A stretch of DNA of 64,000 bases from Thecamonas trahens ATCC 50062 (lineage: Eukaryota; Apusozoa; Apusomonadida; Apusomonadidae): the NCBI RefSeq assembly GCF_000142905.1, contig NW_013657673.1:124510-188509 (forward strand). Reading direction: 5' to 3'. The position numbers and the translations under genes are program-made. A model generated the notes under the pieces. That model was given only the letters and a program-made list of their open reading frames with translations, was not told the origin of the DNA and searched no databases. Shown here piece by piece: positions 53,316 through 62,966 of this stretch. The stretch's first letter is position 1, and each line of letters opens with the position of its first letter.

Positions 53316-56300
53316 CTAGAGCGCAGAGGTGTCGACGCCGGCAGCGGCAAACCACTCCATGGCAGCCTCGCCCTGCTCCTGGCTGAGCTCGACGTTGGCG
53401 AGGATGCCGCCGCCGACGGCCCGCGAAAACCCGACGACCTGCTCGACAAACCATGCGCGCGGGTTCTCGACCTCGGGCGCAATGTCCTCAACCGCCTGCT
53501 GTGCGTTGGCAAGCTGCGCAAACTTGGTATCGTACTCGAGCGCGGATGCTTCCGCCGCCGACGAGCCCGAGTGCATGACCTGCTTCGACGACGCCTTGGC
53601 CGCTGCCACCTTGACCTCGAGCGACTCGTCGTCCGACTTGAGCTCGAGCGCTAGCGCGTCGACAATGCCGGCAAACAGCGCGCTCCACGCCTCACCAAAG
53701 TTCTGCGCAAAGGCAGGCGTGCCGGTGAGGAGCTTGGTGAGCGAGACGACAACGGCCTTGCGCTCGACAGGATCGGCGTACCGCGCCGCCGCGTCGGCGA
53801 GGATGGGCACGAGCTGACCAAACAGGCCGCTCTGCAGCGCCTCGACGCCGGCCATGACTCCGTCCCACGTGTCCATCACTGCCGCGTACTTGGTCATCCA
53901 CAGGCCCATGTGGCGGACGTACCACGGCGACTTTTCGGTTGCCGTAAGCTTGGTAAAGATGAGGATGTAGATGTTGTGGAAGGATGACGCGAGGGCCTCG
54001 GCCGGCAAGCCGGTCGTGACCGTGTGGAGGAGCGAAAAGGCGTGCGGGAAGTTGGCCCGCCGCCCGAGCAGCTTGCGGAAGATGCCGAGGACGGGCTCGA
54101 CGACGTTGGCGGCAATGACGGCGTCCGGTGCGGCGCGAACGAGCGCCTGCAGTAGCCGCACCATGGCGGGCATGTTCGACGTCACCGCCCACAGCGCAGG
54201 TGTCATCAGCGGCTGGATGAGCGAGGTGTAGCCCTCGGGCACGTCGGCAGCAGCGCCGCCGGCCGCCGTCCGGATCTCGAGCATCGACGCAAGGATCTGG
54301 AAGACATACGGCGAAAACTCCTCGATGCCGGCCTGGAGGACGGCCGTGAATGGCTCGAAGAGCATGTCCTCAAACGCAGCGACCGCCGTCGACTCGGACG
54401 AGCACACCGCCTTGATGATGGCGGCAAGCGCTTCAAACATGTAGTGGTTGTACGACGGATCGCCCGGGTTGGCGCACGCCTCGCCGATGCGGCCCGTCAG
54501 CCGGTCGACGCACGTTCCGACGTACGGCACAATGCCAGCGCCAGCGCACGACGCCACACGCATGATGGCCTTCATGACAAACGCGTTCTCGCGCTCGCTC
54601 CGGTCGCTGCCTGCGTCCATGGCGCCAAACAGGTTGACAAGGAGCTTCTCAAGCACGTCGCCGGTCACCACGTCCGGGCCAAAGACGCGGAGCCGCTCGC
54701 CGCTCTCGTTCGTCACGGAAGCCACGAGAATGGTCGAGAGCGCGTGCGCGGCCACCGTCCGGACCACAAACGACTCCGAGGTGAGGAGGGCAGTGGCGGG
54801 CGCGACAATCGCATGCAGCGCATCGGGTGGGAGCTGGTTGCGGAAAGTGGCGCAGAAGAGCAGCGCGTCCGTCTTGAGCACTGGCTTGCTGTTGACGTCG
54901 CCGTCGACAAGCTCGGGCACAACGTGGTCCGAGAAAAACTCGCCGATGTTGACAAACTCAGAGACCTCGGTCGTACCGAGCTTGGTCGACGACCGGACGA
55001 CAGTCATCTTGGAGACCAGGAACATGGCGGCGTCCTTGGCAATCCAGCCCTCGCCCGATGGGCTCGGGTCGGCGGTGTAGCTCTCAAGCAGCTGACCGAC
55101 GTACGTGGAGAAGATCTGGGTCACCGGCTCGCGGTACTGGTCGCAGAGGCCGGCAATGAGCTGCGAAGCCGCATGCCGGCGGGTGTCGACGTCGCCGCCC
55201 TTGAGAATCTGCGCAATGTACTGGACTGGGTCGAGCTCAAAGGTCTGCATGTCGGCAGCCGTGAAGCGGACGTTGGGGAGGATGACCTGCTCGCAAATGG
55301 CCTGCAGTGCCTCCGGGTCCTGGAACAGCGCGCCGTGGGTGGCCCGCGACGCCAGCGAGGTCAGGAACTGCACGCCGCGCGCAAAGAGCTCGTCCTCGGA
55401 CGGGTCCTGGCTCGTCCGCATCAGCCGCTTCCAAATGAGCTCGACAAAGGTCGGCAGGTAGTCGTCGTTGAACTCTTCGGATGCAATCTCGGTGTAGAGC
55501 GCGCAGATGGAGATGATCTGGGCGTGGAGCTCGGTGAGCGCGCTCGGCGGGTTCTCCACTTCGTACGAAAGCCACTGCGAATAGAGCTGCATCCACGGCT
55601 CAAGGTGGTCCTCCATGTACTCGGGCAGGTCGTGGACCGAGAGCGAGTAAAAGATGCCGGCCATGGTCGACATGGCGTGAAAGAGCTGCGCCTGGAACCC
55701 AGGGTTGTCGCTCGACCCGACCGCAGCCTCGCTCGCTGCCGAGAACATCGACAGCAGCGGCTCCTGGAACTGCTTAAGCGAGTACAGCAGCTCGAGCATG
55801 AGCGCGTCCGACGCAAACTGGCCCTCGTACTTCTTGAAGACCCGCGCCACCACGCCGAGCAACGAGTTGATGTTGTCAAAGTCGCCGGCGCCCATCTCAT
55901 GCTGCAGCCGCGCCACAAGCTCGGGCATGAGCGAGTCCCACCGCTCGTGGTAGTCGACGAGCGCAATGGCGTAGACCACGTCCTGCAACGCGTCCTGCAC
56001 CGCCGTCGGCTGCGCCACAAGCACGCCGAGCAGCGCCTCGCGGACAACAGCCTTGTCGGCCTCGTCAATCACAATGTCGTCGTCATCAAGCCCGCCGCTC
56101 CCCACACCGTTCTTCCAGTGCCGCATCACGTAGTTCTTGAGCTGCAGTGCCGCCGACATGCCGATGGCGCCCTCGGCGCCCTCGACGAGCTTGAGGAGGA
56201 CGGGCGCAAAGCCGGCCGCAGTCTTGAGATCAGCAAACGCGGCCTCAGCCGCCTTGCGCTCCTGATCGTTGCCCGAGAACGAGGCCTGCAGCACGCCGGC

Positions 56301-56501
56301 CACATGTCCCAGGGTCTCCTCATCCGCATTCAGCCGCACCACTGAGACAACGTTGCGTTGGCCGAGCCTCGGTCGTGTGAGTCGCACTCGTGATCAATCT
56401 GCGCGCCAAGAGGCACGCGGGTGGGGAAGGGGGTGGGGAGGGGGGGAGGGGGGGGGAGGGAGGGGAGAAGATGGGGTGGGGTGGGAGAGGATGTACGTAC
56501 T
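53316..56501 (-). CDS. CSE1: Exportin-2 (CSE1/CAS), importin-alpha re-export receptor
   Basis: HEAT-repeat karyopherin that returns importin-alpha to the cytoplasm with RanGTP. The main exon 53316-56341 has no usable ATG. A GTACGT donor directly after an A at 56501 and an acceptor CTCAG at 56342 join A to TG, giving M-V-R-L-N-A-D-E-E-T and 1,008 residues, an exact codon multiple. The rest matches CSE1 along its length: importin-beta N-terminal domain (ERKAAEAAFADLK, LQLKNYVMRHWKNG), FYSLSVHDLPEYMEDHLEPW, DVDTRRHAASQLI, EFFSDHVVPELVDGDVNSKP, NAFVMKAIMRV, NHYMFEALAAIIKAVC, FSPYVFQILASML and IPALVRLLQA-like NMPAMVRLLQALV. Upstream of 56501 only 5' UTR is expected. Confidence 0.9.
56342..56500 (-). 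other. Intron splitting the CSE1 start codon
   Basis: 159 nt, donor GTACGTAC, acceptor TTGTCTCAG. It sits between the A and TG of the initiator ATG. Sense strand is C-rich, with the plus-strand G runs at about 56437-56465. Confidence 0.75.
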
Positions 56502-56805
56502 AGTGTGTGTATGTGTGTGTTGTGCAGGGGGTGACAAGTGGTGAGCAAACGTGGGCTTGGGAGGGTGGCGAGGAGGGGCTGGAGGTGGCGGTGGTGGCAA
56601 AGTCCGAAAGTTTGAAATGAAAGTGCGACCTTTCTTGATTGGTTGGAGTTTGACCACCTCCCGTGAGGCCACCATCCTGTAGACCTGTGATGGTGGCGTT
56701 GTACCGAGTGTTTTGCATCGCACTACACATCATCAATCTGTGGGCGATTGCAAACGCTCGACTCGGACTCAAGACGCGCTTGAGCAGTCCAGCACCACGT
56801 TGTCG
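56502..56805. other. 5' region of CSE1
   Basis: About 300 bp with GT repeats at 56503-56522 and G-rich stretches. It probably holds the CSE1 5' UTR and promoter. No gene supported. Confidence 0.35.
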
Positions 56806-57015
56806 TCAAGGCGAGCGTGAGCGCTTGCGTGGCTGGACGTGATGGGTGACCCTGGTGAGAGAGACCTTGGCAGCAGCGGCTGTGGGAAGGCCGCCGTTGT
56901 CGCCATGCAAGACGTGGACGGCGACGGTGGTAAAGATCATCGCCTGGGCGACGAGAATGGCCGGCTCGGTGACCACCAACGCCATGCCTCCTGGCGAGCC
57001 AGCGAGCGAGGCCAT
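56806..57015 (-). CDS. Possible small single-pass membrane protein
   Basis: 69-residue ORF starting MASLAGSPGGMALVV, with one hydrophobic segment (AILVAQAMIFTTVAVHVL) and a basic end (HHVQPRKRSRSP). Codon use favours C or G at third positions, like the real genes here. An in-frame stop lies upstream of the ATG. No family recognised; it may be a chance ORF or one exon of a larger gene. Confidence 0.25.
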   Translation of the reverse strand: MASLAGSPGGMALVVTEPAILVAQAMIFTTVAVHVLHGDNGGLPTAAAAKVSLTRVTHHVQPRKRSRSP

Positions 57016-57190
57016 TCCAGAGTTGTCCTCGCCGACGAGTGATCACTCGTTTTCCACGACGCTTTCGACATGCTGCCGCCGATGATGGTGTCCTCCGCGA
57101 CGCTCACTTGCCGACTAGGCTTGGGGGCCACAACAACCGTGCGCGCGGCCGCACAATGCATGTCGAGACCGTGACGACCGCGCTATTCCA

Positions 57191-57487
57191 TTAAGCAAGA
57201 GTAAACGGAAGCAAGCTGCCTTCATCGCGCACCAGCGAGTGAGACCGAAGCGTGTCACGCTTCCAAGCCATGGTCAGCCGGCAGTGTACGTCGTCCTCAT
57301 CGAACACATAGAGCAGACTAAAGAAGCCGTACAGACTGTTCTTGTTGCCCACTACGACCATCGAGCTGCTCCGGAAGCCAATGGCTTTCAGATGGGCCAT
57401 CGCCGCATCAGGCCGGACCAATTCCTTCGCAAGCAGCGTTGCGAAGGAATGCACAAAATCGAGGCCATCGCTCCCTCGATACCCCAT
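57191..57487 (-). CDS. Small hypothetical protein
   Basis: 98 residues from ATG 57487 with a balanced, protein-like composition (FRSSSMVVVGNKNSLYGFF then LLYVFDEDDVHCRLTMAWKR). It is divergent from the archaemetzincin start, only 36 bp away. It is not recognised. The beta-strand/turn pattern looks like a compact globular fold, but it could also be the last exon of a gene whose upstream part is missing. Confidence 0.4.
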   Translation of the reverse strand: MGYRGSDGLDFVHSFATLLAKELVRPDAAMAHLKAIGFRSSSMVVVGNKNSLYGFFSLLYVFDEDDVHCRLTMAWKRDTLRSHSLVRDEGSLLPFTLA

Positions 57488-57523
57488 GCTGCTCCTGTTG
57501 CTGCTGCTCGTTCATTGACGCGC

Positions 57524-58395
57524 ATGTCTAACGCCAACAGAGATGCTGGCCTCAGTCGATTCTACCAGGCCGGCCCGACAGAGGAGGTGCTGAGTGGCGG
57601 GAGGAGGCGGGCGGGGCGGCGCGCGCAGTCGTTCGCGTCGTTTGCGCGTTCCCACTTTCGGGCGACGGTTCATGCCAGTTACTCGGCCATCTACCTCGCC
57701 CCGCTTCTGTCAGAGGCCAGAGCGATTCGGCACGAGGCGCTGCAGGCTTTGGCTAGCCTTACTTCCGCCTTTTCTCGCCGAGCTGCAAGGTTCGGCTCGA
57801 GGAGCATGTGCTGGCAAGCGAGATGGAGATCGCAACCAGTGCTGACGGGCAGATGGCGACAAGCGATGCGCTAGCGTTGGTGGCAGCAAAGCGGCGGAAG
57901 CGGTCTCGAAGCCGCAGCCGGGCCGAGCTTGTGACGCTTGTTCTCACCGACGTCGATGTGTGCCCAGGCGAGGGGTGGAACTATGTGTTTGGCCTCGCGC
58001 GTGCGGTCGACGGCGCGGCGGTGGCGTCGAGCGCGCGGACGATGGGCAGTGAGGCACCGGACGATGTACGGCTTCTGTTCAAGGTGTCAGCACACGAGAT
58101 CTGCCACCTCTTTGGCCTTAAGCACTGCAAGAGGTACACGTGTCTGATGAACGCCACAAACTCGCTCGACGAGCTGGAGGCCAAGCCGTACCATCTCTGC
58201 CCGCCGTGCCTCCGCAAGCTCGCCGCTGGGCTGGGTGCGGACGATGACGCCCTGGCGGCGCGGTATGTGCGAATGTGTGAGGTTTACACCAAGCACGGCA
58301 TTGGAATCGAGGCCTTGGAAGCGCGGTTGGCTTGGGTCGCTAGCAGTAGCGGTTGTAGCGGGAGCGGGAGCTCTACTCCCAGTCGGCAGCTTTGA
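57524..58395 (+). CDS. Archaemetzincin (AMZ) metalloprotease (one frame break)
   Basis: Zinc metallopeptidase of the archaemetzincin family, 290 residues from MSNANRDAGLSRF. The active site reads HEICHLFGLKHC (HExxHxxGxxH plus the family Cys), followed by CLMNATNSLDE and, further on, LCPPCLRKL, giving the extra four-Cys zinc site typical of AMZ. The upstream DVDVCPGEGWNYVFG matches the AMZ core. The frame breaks at a four-T run (57770-57773); one added T turns SAFSRRAARF into SAFFSPSCKVRLEEH and joins to the catalytic half. Substrates of AMZ enzymes are poorly known. The 3' end overlaps the convergent lipase gene by 23 bp. Confidence 0.82.
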
Positions 58396-59539
58396 GGAGG
58401 GCGAGGACGTCCGGGTAGACAAGCGTGTGGGCGTTGAGGCCCCACACAAAGTCGGCGTGGCCAAGATTGGGGTAGATCTTGTCCATGACAACGGCGTCGA
58501 GTGGGAGCTGCGACTTGAGCCAGGCAACGTCTGTGGGGTCCGCCAGCTTGTCACGGCCGCCAGAGAAGAGGCCGACCTTGCCGGCAAAGGCGGCGAGGTT
58601 GTAGAGCGGAGGGGTGGTGCGGTTGTAGTGGGCAACGTTGGCGGAGACCGAGCCGTAGTCATAGGCCTGGAAGGTCTCGGTATTCACGCCCTGCTTAAAG
58701 TGGATGATGTCCTGGACCGAGGTCGGCGACGGGAAGTACTCAAAGAGGACATCGAAGCGGGTCTTGTTGAGGTTGGCCGAGTCGCAGCCGGCGACAAGGC
58801 ACACGATCTCGTTGCAGAGCGACTTTTCCACCTCGCACACCGCCGGCAGCAGCTTGGAGACGGTCGCCGGATCGAGGTTAAACTCGCCGTGGCCGAGAAT
58901 CTCGTACACCCACTTTGTCGGCAGGTCAGCCACGAGCTTGAACGGGCCGAGGTCGACGTGGTAGACGCGGGCAACAGGGGCGAGGGCGGCGACAACAGCA
59001 ATGGAGGCGGCGTCGCCGGGCTCGAGCCCGGCAAACGCCATCATGGTGCCCTGCGAGTGCCCAATGTAGCCGATCTTGCCCGAGCCGGTAGTGGCGCGGA
59101 CGTAGGCGACCATGGCCGGCATGTCCAGGCTCGCCATCTGATCCCAGGAGAAGGCCCAGAAGCAGGCCTCCGACGGGTCGCAGCCCGGCGGGCCCTCCCA
59201 GCTCTGCCCGTTCCCGCGCGCGTTGCCAAACCACACATCGTAGCCAGCGTCATAGAGGATGAAGCCGAGCGACTCGTTGGGTTCGTTGACCAGCCACGTC
59301 GCCGCCGAGTCGACCAGCCCGTGCTGCAGGTACACCGCCTTTGCGCCCTTGCGTGGAATCCGCTGCATCAGCAGCTTGTAGCCATCCGCCGTCGTCACGT
59401 AGTGCTCCTCCAGCGGGTAGCCTGCGCCTGTGATCAGCGCGCCGATGTCGGTCCGCGGTGGCCGCTGTGCCGACGCCGACACCGCCAGTGTAACCATCGC
59501 CACGGCCAGCGTGAGCATGACCACGGTCAGCGTCGTCAT
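58373..59539 (-). CDS. Lysosomal acid lipase-like (AB hydrolase) secreted protein
   Basis: 388 residues with a signal peptide (VVMLTLAVAMVTLAVSASA). It is related to acid/gastric lipases: an N-terminal YPLEEHYVTTADGYKL segment and YLQHGLVDSAATWL (oxyanion region), VWFGNARGNGQS, the nucleophile elbow GHSQGT, then the acid residue in SGGRDKLADPTDV and the catalytic His in NLGHADFVWG. All three catalytic parts are in place. Expected to hydrolyse cholesteryl or acylglycerol esters in a lysosome or digestive vacuole, or outside the cell. No intron is needed. Confidence 0.88.
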   Translation of the reverse strand: MTTLTVVMLTLAVAMVTLAVSASAQRPPRTDIGALITGAGYPLEEHYVTTADGYKLLMQRIPRKGAKAVYLQHGLVDSAATWLVNEPNESLGFILYDAGYDVWFGNARGNGQSWEGPPGCDPSEACFWAFSWDQMASLDMPAMVAYVRATTGSGKIGYIGHSQGTMMAFAGLEPGDAASIAVVAALAPVARVYHVDLGPFKLVADLPTKWVYEILGHGEFNLDPATVSKLLPAVCEVEKSLCNEIVCLVAGCDSANLNKTRFDVLFEYFPSPTSVQDIIHFKQGVNTETFQAYDYGSVSANVAHYNRTTPPLYNLAAFAGKVGLFSGGRDKLADPTDVAWLKSQLPLDAVVMDKIYPNLGHADFVWGLNAHTLVYPDVLALLKAADWE

Positions 59540-60118
59540 GTTGCGTGCCTGTGGCTAATGCTTTGGCTTGGGGGGGGGGGGAAGCGACGCCGTTTCGGTC
59601 CGAGGTCGAACGGAGGTCCTTGAGACGGCTGCTGTGCTAGGCGGGAGCGGCGGGGGGCAGGGACGAGAGGGGAGGGAAGGCCGAGGCGTGCGGACCTTTT
59701 TTGCGCCCTCTTCCCGTACGGCGGCATGTGACCTGGTGGAGCGAGGAGAGAGGGTGGGAAGAGGGATGGGGTGGCGGGGAAAGCGGGGCGCGGGGGGGGA
59801 GAGGGAAGGGGTTGCGGGAGTAGTAAGAGGGCGTAGGATCACTCCTACGGTTGTGTAGCGAACGATTCTCAGCATAGAGCAAGGTTGTGATGGGGACCAT
59901 TGTCCGGGGTCGGACCTGCCTTCCCCCGCGTGTCGGTGTAGGTTCCTTGTCAGTGTTGGACCTTTTGCTGGGTTCTTGATTTTCCCCCGCCAATGCCACT
60001 CGTATAGAGAGCGGGGCGAATCAATGAATGGCTTTGTTTGGCGAATGATAGGCGGAGGGGGAAAAAGGATCACGACGAGGACCAGCACGGGCACCACTTC
60101 ACGCTCGACTGTTTCGCA
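59540..60118. promoter_or_regulatory. Divergent intergenic region between lipase and H+-PPase
   Basis: 579 bp with a G run at about 59570-59581 and other G-rich stretches. Holds both promoters and 5' UTRs by position. No gene supported, although long antisense ORFs pass through it. Confidence 0.4.
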
Positions 60119-62824
60119 ATGGTCCTGCCTGAGATTGCGGCCACGCTGCCGCTCATTCTCGCGCCCGCTCTGGGCTTTGCGTTTGCTGCGCTCTATGTCT
60201 ACCAGGTTTCCCAGGTTTCTCTGGATGACCGCAGAGGTATGTCGGGTATGTTGCTGCGCCGTTGTTGCCGCCTTTGATGGCCCCCTGCTGCCGTCTAGCC
60301 TGTCATCCACTGTGATGGGGTGAAGCGCCAGCAGAGTGAGCCCCTTTTTCTGGCCGATGATGCAGAGGGCGTCGCGGCCAGCGGCCGCAACACCGCGGGC
60401 GAGGTTGAGCAGCACCTCCTGTAGGACAGCCGTGATGTTGGAGGGGCGGCGGTGGGCAGGAGTTGGCGTAGAGCCTCCTCCTGTATGGCGGCTGACGGGT
60501 GAGCGTGAATTTTTTTCAGCACCCGGTTTGCTTGCTTGGTTTAGGGTTTTCTTGGCGAGGGTGTGCAGCCAGACTCACGGGGGGGGGTTCTACGGCGGCA
60601 AAGCAGGCTCGATCCAGGAGGAGGAGGCCGGCCTTGTCGGGTCTTCCGGCGCGGCGACGCCCGCGCAGATGAAGCGTATCCGTGAGATCACCAGCTTTAT
60701 CACGCGCGGAGCGCGTTCGTTCCTCTTTGCCGAGTACCGCTACATGGCTGTGTTCATTGTGGTCTTCGGCCTCATTGTGCTCATCTCGCTTGGCCTTGCT
60801 TCGCCGCTCGGCTGGCCCGATGGTGTGTTCACTGCCATCTCGTTTGTTGCCGGTGCGATCGCGTCGATTGTTTCTGGCTACATCGGCATGTCGATTGCGG
60901 TGTACGCCAACGGGCGTGTTGCCGTCTCGGCCATGGGCCCGCAGGTTGCGCCCGGCCGTCCGGACAACGCGTACCGCCGTGGCTTCACTGTTGCGTTCAA
61001 GTCTGGCGCCGTGATGGGCTTTGCCCTCTGCGCGCTCGCGCTCATTGTGCTCTTTGTGCTTGTGTGCCTCTTCTACCTCCGCTGGCCGTACCTTGAGGGC
61101 GATAACCTCAAGGTCCGCTTTGACCGCACTGTTGCCCTCTACGAGGCGCTCGCTGGCTTTGGCCTCGGCGGCTCGTCGATTGCGCTCTTCGGGCGCGTCG
61201 GTGGCGGCATCTACACCAAGGCTGCCGACGTCGGTGCCGACCTTGTCGGCAAGGTCGAGCAGGGCATTCCCGAGGACGACCCGCGCAACCCGGCCGTCAT
61301 TGCCGACAACGTCGGTGACAACGTCGGTGACGTTGCCGGCATGGGTGCCGACCTGTTCGGCTCGTTTGCCGAGGCCACCTGCGCCGCCCTTGTGGTTGCG
61401 TCGACCTCGCCGTCGAAGGAGCTCGCCCTCGACTGGACCGCCATGAACTACCCGCTCATGATCTCGGCCGGCGGCCTCCTCTCGTGCTTCCTCACCTCGT
61501 TTGTGGCCACGCACATCGCGCCGGTCACCCGCAAGTCTGAGATCGAGAAGTCGCTCAAGTACCAGCTCTTTGTCTCGACCATCATCATGACCCCCGTGCT
61601 GTACGGGCTCTCCGTCGGGTACCTCCCCAAGGAGTTCTGGGTCGGCCGCTGCGGCGACTGCTGGGACACCCGTGGCCTCCCGATCACCGTCGACGAGCTC
61701 TGCGGCGCCATCAAGACGTGCCAGAAGGTGCAGTCGTACTACATGTTTTTCTGCGGCGCGGCCGGCCTCTGGTCGGGCCTTGCCATCGGTCTCATCACCG
61801 AGTACTGGACCTCGCACACCTACCAGCCCGTGCGCAACCTCTCGCGCACGTGCGGCGAGACCGGTGCGGCGACGAACATCATTCTTGGCCTCGCCCTCGG
61901 CTACAACTCGGTCATCATCCCCTCGATCTGCATTGCGGTCACCATCTACGTCTCGCAGCGCCTCGCCGGTATGTTCGGCATCGGTATTGCCGCCCTCGGC
62001 ATCCTCTCGACTCTCGCCACCGGCCTCACGATCGACTCGTACGGCCCGATCTCCGACAACGCCGGTGGTGTTGCCGAGATGTGCGAGCTCGGTGACTCGA
62101 CTCGCGAGCGGACCGACGCCCTCGATGCTGCCGGCAACACGACGGCCGCCATTGGCAAGGGCTTCGCCATCGGCTCGGCTGCCTTTGTCTCGCTGGCCCT
62201 CTTCGGTGCCTTTGTCACTCGCGCTGACATCGAGGTCGTCGACCTCATGGCTCCCTTCCCCTTCGCCGGCCTCCTCATCGGCGCCATGCTCCCGTACTGG
62301 TTCTCCGCCATGACGATGGGCGCCGTCGGCCGTGCCGCCGACGAGATGGTCCACGAGGTCCAGCGCCAGTTCCGCGAGATGCCCGGTCTCATGGAGGGCA
62401 CCACCCTGCCCGACTACGAGCGCTGCATCACCATTTCGACCACCGCGTCGCTCAAGGAGATGATCGCCCTGGCGCTCTCGTCATGATCACCCCGCTCTTT
62501 GTCGGCTGCATCTTTGGCGTCGACGCCCTGGCTGGTGTCCTCGCCGGCATTCTCGTCTCTGGCGTCCAGATCGCCATTGCCTCGTCCAACTCGGGCGGTG
62601 CTTGGGACAACTGCAAGAAGTACATCGAGGAGGGCAAGTACGGTGGCAAGAACTCGGATGCCCACCACGCTGCCGTCATCGGTGACACCGTCGGTGACCC
62701 GCTCAAGGATACCTCGGGCCCGTCGACCAACATCATCCTCAAGCTCTCGGCTGTCGAGTCGCTCGTCTTCGCTCCGCTCTTCATGAAGATCAAGGATGGT
62801 AAGGGTCTCGTCGGCTACTTCTAA
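60119..62824 (+). CDS. Vacuolar-type H+-translocating pyrophosphatase, K+-dependent type (one frame break)
   Basis: Membrane PPi-driven proton pump. Exon 1 (60119-60236) encodes the first membrane helix ([20 protein letters not shown]). Exon 2 begins at 60520 with acceptor TTTTTTTCAG, phase 1. With one base added at the CCC run 62467-62469 the frame continues as [14 protein letters not shown], as in plant enzymes, to give 807 residues. Catalytic motifs are intact: [18 protein letters not shown] in the middle and [15 protein letters not shown] near the end. [17 protein letters not shown] has Ala where K+-independent enzymes have Lys, so a K+-dependent (type I) pump is expected. A Cys-containing loop (CGDCWDTRG, then LCGAIKTC) looks like an insertion. 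The exon 1 splice is less certain than the rest. Likely sits on acidocalcisomes or vacuoles. Confidence 0.88.
60237..60519 (+). other. Proposed intron of H+-PPase gene
   Basis: 283 nt, donor GTATGT, acceptor TTTTTTTCAG, phase 1. Unlike other introns here it lacks the GTACGY donor and long C/G runs. An alternative acceptor at GTGTGCAG near 60566 would need a correction in the nine-G run at 60578-60586. Confidence 0.55.
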
Positions 62825-62966
62825 GCTGTCGCCCCCAATCTTAAAATTTTCCAATCGAGAGCCTCTCCGCTGTCGACCATCGCCTGCCTGCCCGTCGCCC
62901 GTCCACACCACTCCCCTCCCACTTCCCTACCACCGCCACTCACCGCCACCCACCGCCACCCCCACC

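Noticed and set aside
54444-56345. 633-codon plus-strand ORF
   Set aside because: Antisense of CSE1; basic, His/Arg-rich, no conserved features.
58235-59623. 462-codon plus-strand ORF
   Set aside because: Antisense of the lipase, which has signal peptide and full catalytic triad.
60516-62354. 612-codon minus-strand ORF
   Set aside because: Antisense shadow of the H+-PPase, Arg/Asp/Gly-rich with no domain; the plus strand holds catalytic motifs.
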